From: JBBKWQ01 sp037969115
GTDB lineage: Bacteria > Actinomycetota > Acidimicrobiia > Acidimicrobiales > Ilumatobacteraceae
Reading direction: 5' to 3'
NCBI GenBank assembly: GCA_037969115.1
Contig: JBBKWQ010000179.1
Span: 1 to 10,213 of the forward strand
DNA length: 10,213 nucleotides
A program made the position numbers and the translations under genes. The notes under the pieces were generated by a model. It searched no databases. It worked only from the letters and a program-made list of their open reading frames with translations, and was not told the DNA's origin. Positions 7,764 to 10,213 of the stretch are shown here, piece by piece (position 1 is the first letter of the stretch; each line of letters opens with the position of its first letter).

Positions 7764-7767
7764 CCGC
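7716..7767. repeat. Exact 26-bp tandem duplication that shifts the frame
   Basis: Copy 1 is 7716-7741 and copy 2 is 7742-7767. The unit begins GTCGACAACG and ends CGGTGACCGC, and the two copies are identical. Copy 1, in the upstream frame, encodes VDNVATVTA, the conserved end of a DUF11 repeat. Copy 2 encodes the same peptide in the downstream frame, which continues HDPDGDPLTDTDDE as expected for the family. Because 26 is not a multiple of three, the upstream frame meets TGA at 7761-7763. Loss of one copy restores a single frame with no residue missing. Confidence 0.97.
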
Positions 7768-10213
7768 GCATGACCCTGACGGTGACCCGCTCACCGACAC
7801 CGACGACGAATTGGTCACCGTGCCGCAGACATCTGGCCTCTCGCTCGCGAAGTCACTGGGGACCTACGCCGATCTGGATGGATCGGGCGACGTCAGCCTC
7901 GGCGACGTGCTCACCTACGACTTCGTCGTGACGAACACGGGGAACACCACCCTCACTTCGGTTGGTGTGTCCGACCCGATGACGACGCCGCCGGCGTGTG
8001 GCCTCACGACATTGCTGCCCGCACAATCGACCGCATGCCTTGCGACCTACACGGTTCAGCAGTCCGACATCGATGCGGGCGCGATCAACAACACGGCGAT
8101 CGCAACCGGAACGGACCCGACCGGCGGAATGCACTCGGCGGACGACTCCGAGAGCGTGATCCCTGCACAGAACCCCTCCATCAACTCGGAAAAGGCATTC
8201 GACGTGTTCACCGACGTCGACGGCGACGGTCGAACGTCTGCCGGTGACACGTTCGAGTACGAGATCACGATCAGCAACGACGGTGACGTGACGCTCACCT
8301 TCATCGTCGCCAACGACAGTCTCACGGGCGATCCCGGGTGTCCTGTCGCCACGCTCGCCCCGAGCGCCTCGATGACGTGCAGCGTGGTGTACACCGTCGC
8401 ACAGGCCGACATCGACTTCGGCGAGGTTCTCAACGTGGTCGACGTGCGAGCTGAGCGTCCGGGCGGCGACCCCGGCGACCCGAGCGACGACGTCGTCGAC
8501 ACCGATGACGAGACCGTCGTGATCGCGCCGGTCCCGCAGGTGTCGATCGACAAGACGCTTGCCGGCTACACCGACGCCGACTCGAGCACCGACATCACCC
8601 CCGGTGACACGCTCATGTACGAGTTCGCCGTCACCAATACGGGCAATACGAGCCTGTCGAATCTCTTGGTGTCAGACCCCACCGTCGGCAGCGTTGACTG
8701 TGGCGGCGTGACGACGCTCATCCCACGCGCGACTGCGACCTGCACCGCCGTCTACGTCGTGGTCACGGCCGACGCCGATGCCGGCGAGGTCGTCAACATT
8801 GCGACGGTGACCGGCGACGATCCGAACAACACGACCGTCACCGACATGGACACTGTGACGACGGAGGTCACCCGCGATCCTGCCATCGACATCGACAAGC
8901 TCGACCCCACCATCAACGACAATGACGGATCGGGCGACATCTCGGTCAACGATGTGCTCGACTTCGACCTGGTGGTCACCAACACGGGTTCGGTCACGCT
9001 CACGGGCATCGTGACGACTGATCCCACGGCGGGTCCTGTCGATTGTGGAGGCGTGACGAGCCTCGTGCCCGGCGACTCGGTCACGTGTACCGCCTCCTAC
9101 ACCGTCACACAGGCGGATGTCGATCTCGGCGAGGTTCGCAACACGGCGACGGTTCAGGGCGTGGGCCCGAGCGGAGCGGTGGTCGGTGACAGTGACATCG
9201 TCATCGTGCCAATCGTGCAAGATCCGGCGTTGACGCTCACGAAGTCGTTCGATGGATTCACCGATGTGGACAGCTCGGGCAGGACCGACGTGGGTGACAC
9301 CGCTGCCTATTCCTTGACGCTCGAGAACACGGGTGACGTGACGATCACCAACATCGTCGTGAGCGACCCCACAACTGCTCCCGTTGATTGTGGCGGCGTG
9401 ACTTCGCTCGCGCCTGGCGCCTCGCTGGTCTGTACCGCCAGCTACACGCTGGTGCAGGACGACGTTGACAACGGCTCGATCGTCAACGTCGCCACCGCCT
9501 CGGGTGAAGATCCGGTCGGCGACCCGGTCGGCGCGGTCGACGTGGTGACCACGCCAGTACCGCAGATCGCCACGCTCGAAACGGTCAAATCCCTCGATGC
9601 GCTGAGCATCACCGAGTACTCGGCTGTCGGTGAGGTGATCGAGTACGACATCGCCGTCACGAACACGGGAACCGTCACGCTCACCGAGGTGACGGTGTCG
9701 GATGCGAACGCGGACACGCTCGTGTGTCTGCCGGGTAATCCGGCGGATCTCGCTCCGACGGAGTCGATCACGTGTGATGCGACCCATGCCGTGACGCAAG
9801 GTGATCTCGATGCTGGTTCGGTCGTGAACACCGCATCGGCGTCTGGTTTGGATCCCAACTCGGTGACGGTGTCCGACGACAGTGCGCCGGTGACGATCGA
9901 TGCGGTGCAGTCGGCTGTGTTGACGACGACGAAGTCGACGATCGAAGTTGGCTATTCGGCGGTGGGTGAGGTGCTGGATTATGTGATCGAGGTGACCAAC
10001 ACCGGCAACGTGACCATCACCGAGGTGACCGTGACGGATCTAAACGCGGACACGCTCGTGTGTCTGCCAGGCAACCCGGCCGATCTTGGACCGACCGAAA
10101 CCATCAGCTGTGATGCGACCCATACCGTGACGCAAGCCGACCTGGATGCCGGCAGCGTCATCAACACGGCTTCGGCATCTGGTTTGGATCCGAATCTGGT
10201 TGCCGTGTCCGAT
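7742..10213 (+). CDS. Continuation of the DUF11-repeat protein in the shifted frame (partial at window end)
   Basis: From the second copy of the duplication the frame is open to the last base, 824 codons with no stop; the same frame is open from 7700. It encodes the end of repeat 5 and repeats 6-12, all with normal family features: NTGxxTL strands, Cys pairs, QADxDAG and Asp-loop starts in repeats 6-10. No believable start is present. A GTG at 7760 overlaps the upstream stop (GTGA), but it has no ribosome site and would give a product without an export signal. This is best read as the 3' part of the gene starting at 4881, not a separate gene. The lack of decay over 2.4 kb means the disruption is recent, an assembly error, or reversible. 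The C-terminus and any LPXTG-like or transmembrane anchor lie beyond the window. Confidence 0.85.

Larger units (their letters stand above)
6111..10213 (+). repeat. Array of at least twelve DUF11/DUF7507-like domain repeats
   Basis: Repeat boundaries, set at the residue before each SI(S/D)(L/I)DK-like start: 1 6111-6446; 2 6447-6773; 3 6774-7115; 4 7116-7460; 5 7461-7828 (contains the 26-bp duplication); 6 7829-8170; 7 8171-8539; 8 8540-8875; 9 8876-9220; 10 9221-9565; 11 9566-9910; 12 9911 to the window end, incomplete. All twelve keep a cysteine pair with 12-15 residues between, probably one disulfide per domain. Repeats 4, 8, 9 and 10 share the VDCGGVT variant. Repeats 11 and 12 form a separate subtype (LVCLPGNPADL, CDATHxVTQ, ASGLDPN) and are close in DNA sequence. 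Repeats 1 and 3-10 start with a 12-residue Asp loop; 2, 11 and 12 lack it. Confidence 0.88.

Noticed and set aside
8672..9799. 375-codon minus-strand open frame opposite repeats 8-11
   Set aside because: It mirrors the repeat periodicity of the + strand coding sequence, so it is an antisense shadow.

Overview
This is a GC-rich window, read on the + strand throughout. It carries housekeeping amino-acid biosynthesis genes on the left and the first 5.3 kb of a giant, repeat-built secreted protein on the right. The high GC, the ilvB-ilvN-ilvC order with overlapping or abutting genes, a likely leaderless promoter and a very large DUF11-type surface protein suggest an actinobacterium, perhaps of the Acidimicrobiia/Ilumatobacter kind. 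The lineage is an inference from general character, not from a database match.

Positions 11-3349 are an ilvBNC operon. It holds the acetolactate synthase catalytic subunit, its valine-sensing regulatory subunit (ATGA overlap with ilvB) and ketol-acid reductoisomerase (1 nt after the ilvN stop). Together they perform the first two common steps of valine, leucine and isoleucine synthesis. Any leader or attenuator upstream of ilvB lies outside the window. A 57-nt gap holds a perfect 8-bp inverted repeat and a plausible promoter whose -10 box ends 9 nt before the next ATG. That next gene (3407-4720) is a MetY-type O-acetylhomoserine sulfhydrylase, a PLP enzyme of methionine/homocysteine synthesis.

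A 160-bp spacer (4721-4880) contains four tandem copies of a 10-11 bp motif, spaced about one helical turn apart. From 4881 to the end of the window runs a secreted protein. It has a signal peptide, an N-terminal beta-rich domain, a divergent DUF11-like domain and then at least twelve DUF11/DUF7507-like repeats of about 110-123 residues. Every repeat has a conserved cysteine pair, and nine of twelve begin with a 12-residue EF-hand/dockerin-like Asp loop. The gene runs off the right edge, so its C-terminus and any cell-wall anchor are not visible.

The most notable point is that this large gene is broken by one exact 26-bp tandem duplication (7716-7741 / 7742-7767) inside repeat 5. The duplication shifts the frame and creates a stop at 7761-7763. 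Removing one copy restores one uninterrupted frame of 1769 codons to the window end. The 2.4 kb after the lesion has no stop and keeps every repeat motif. The break is therefore very recent, or an assembly error, or a reversible on/off switch.
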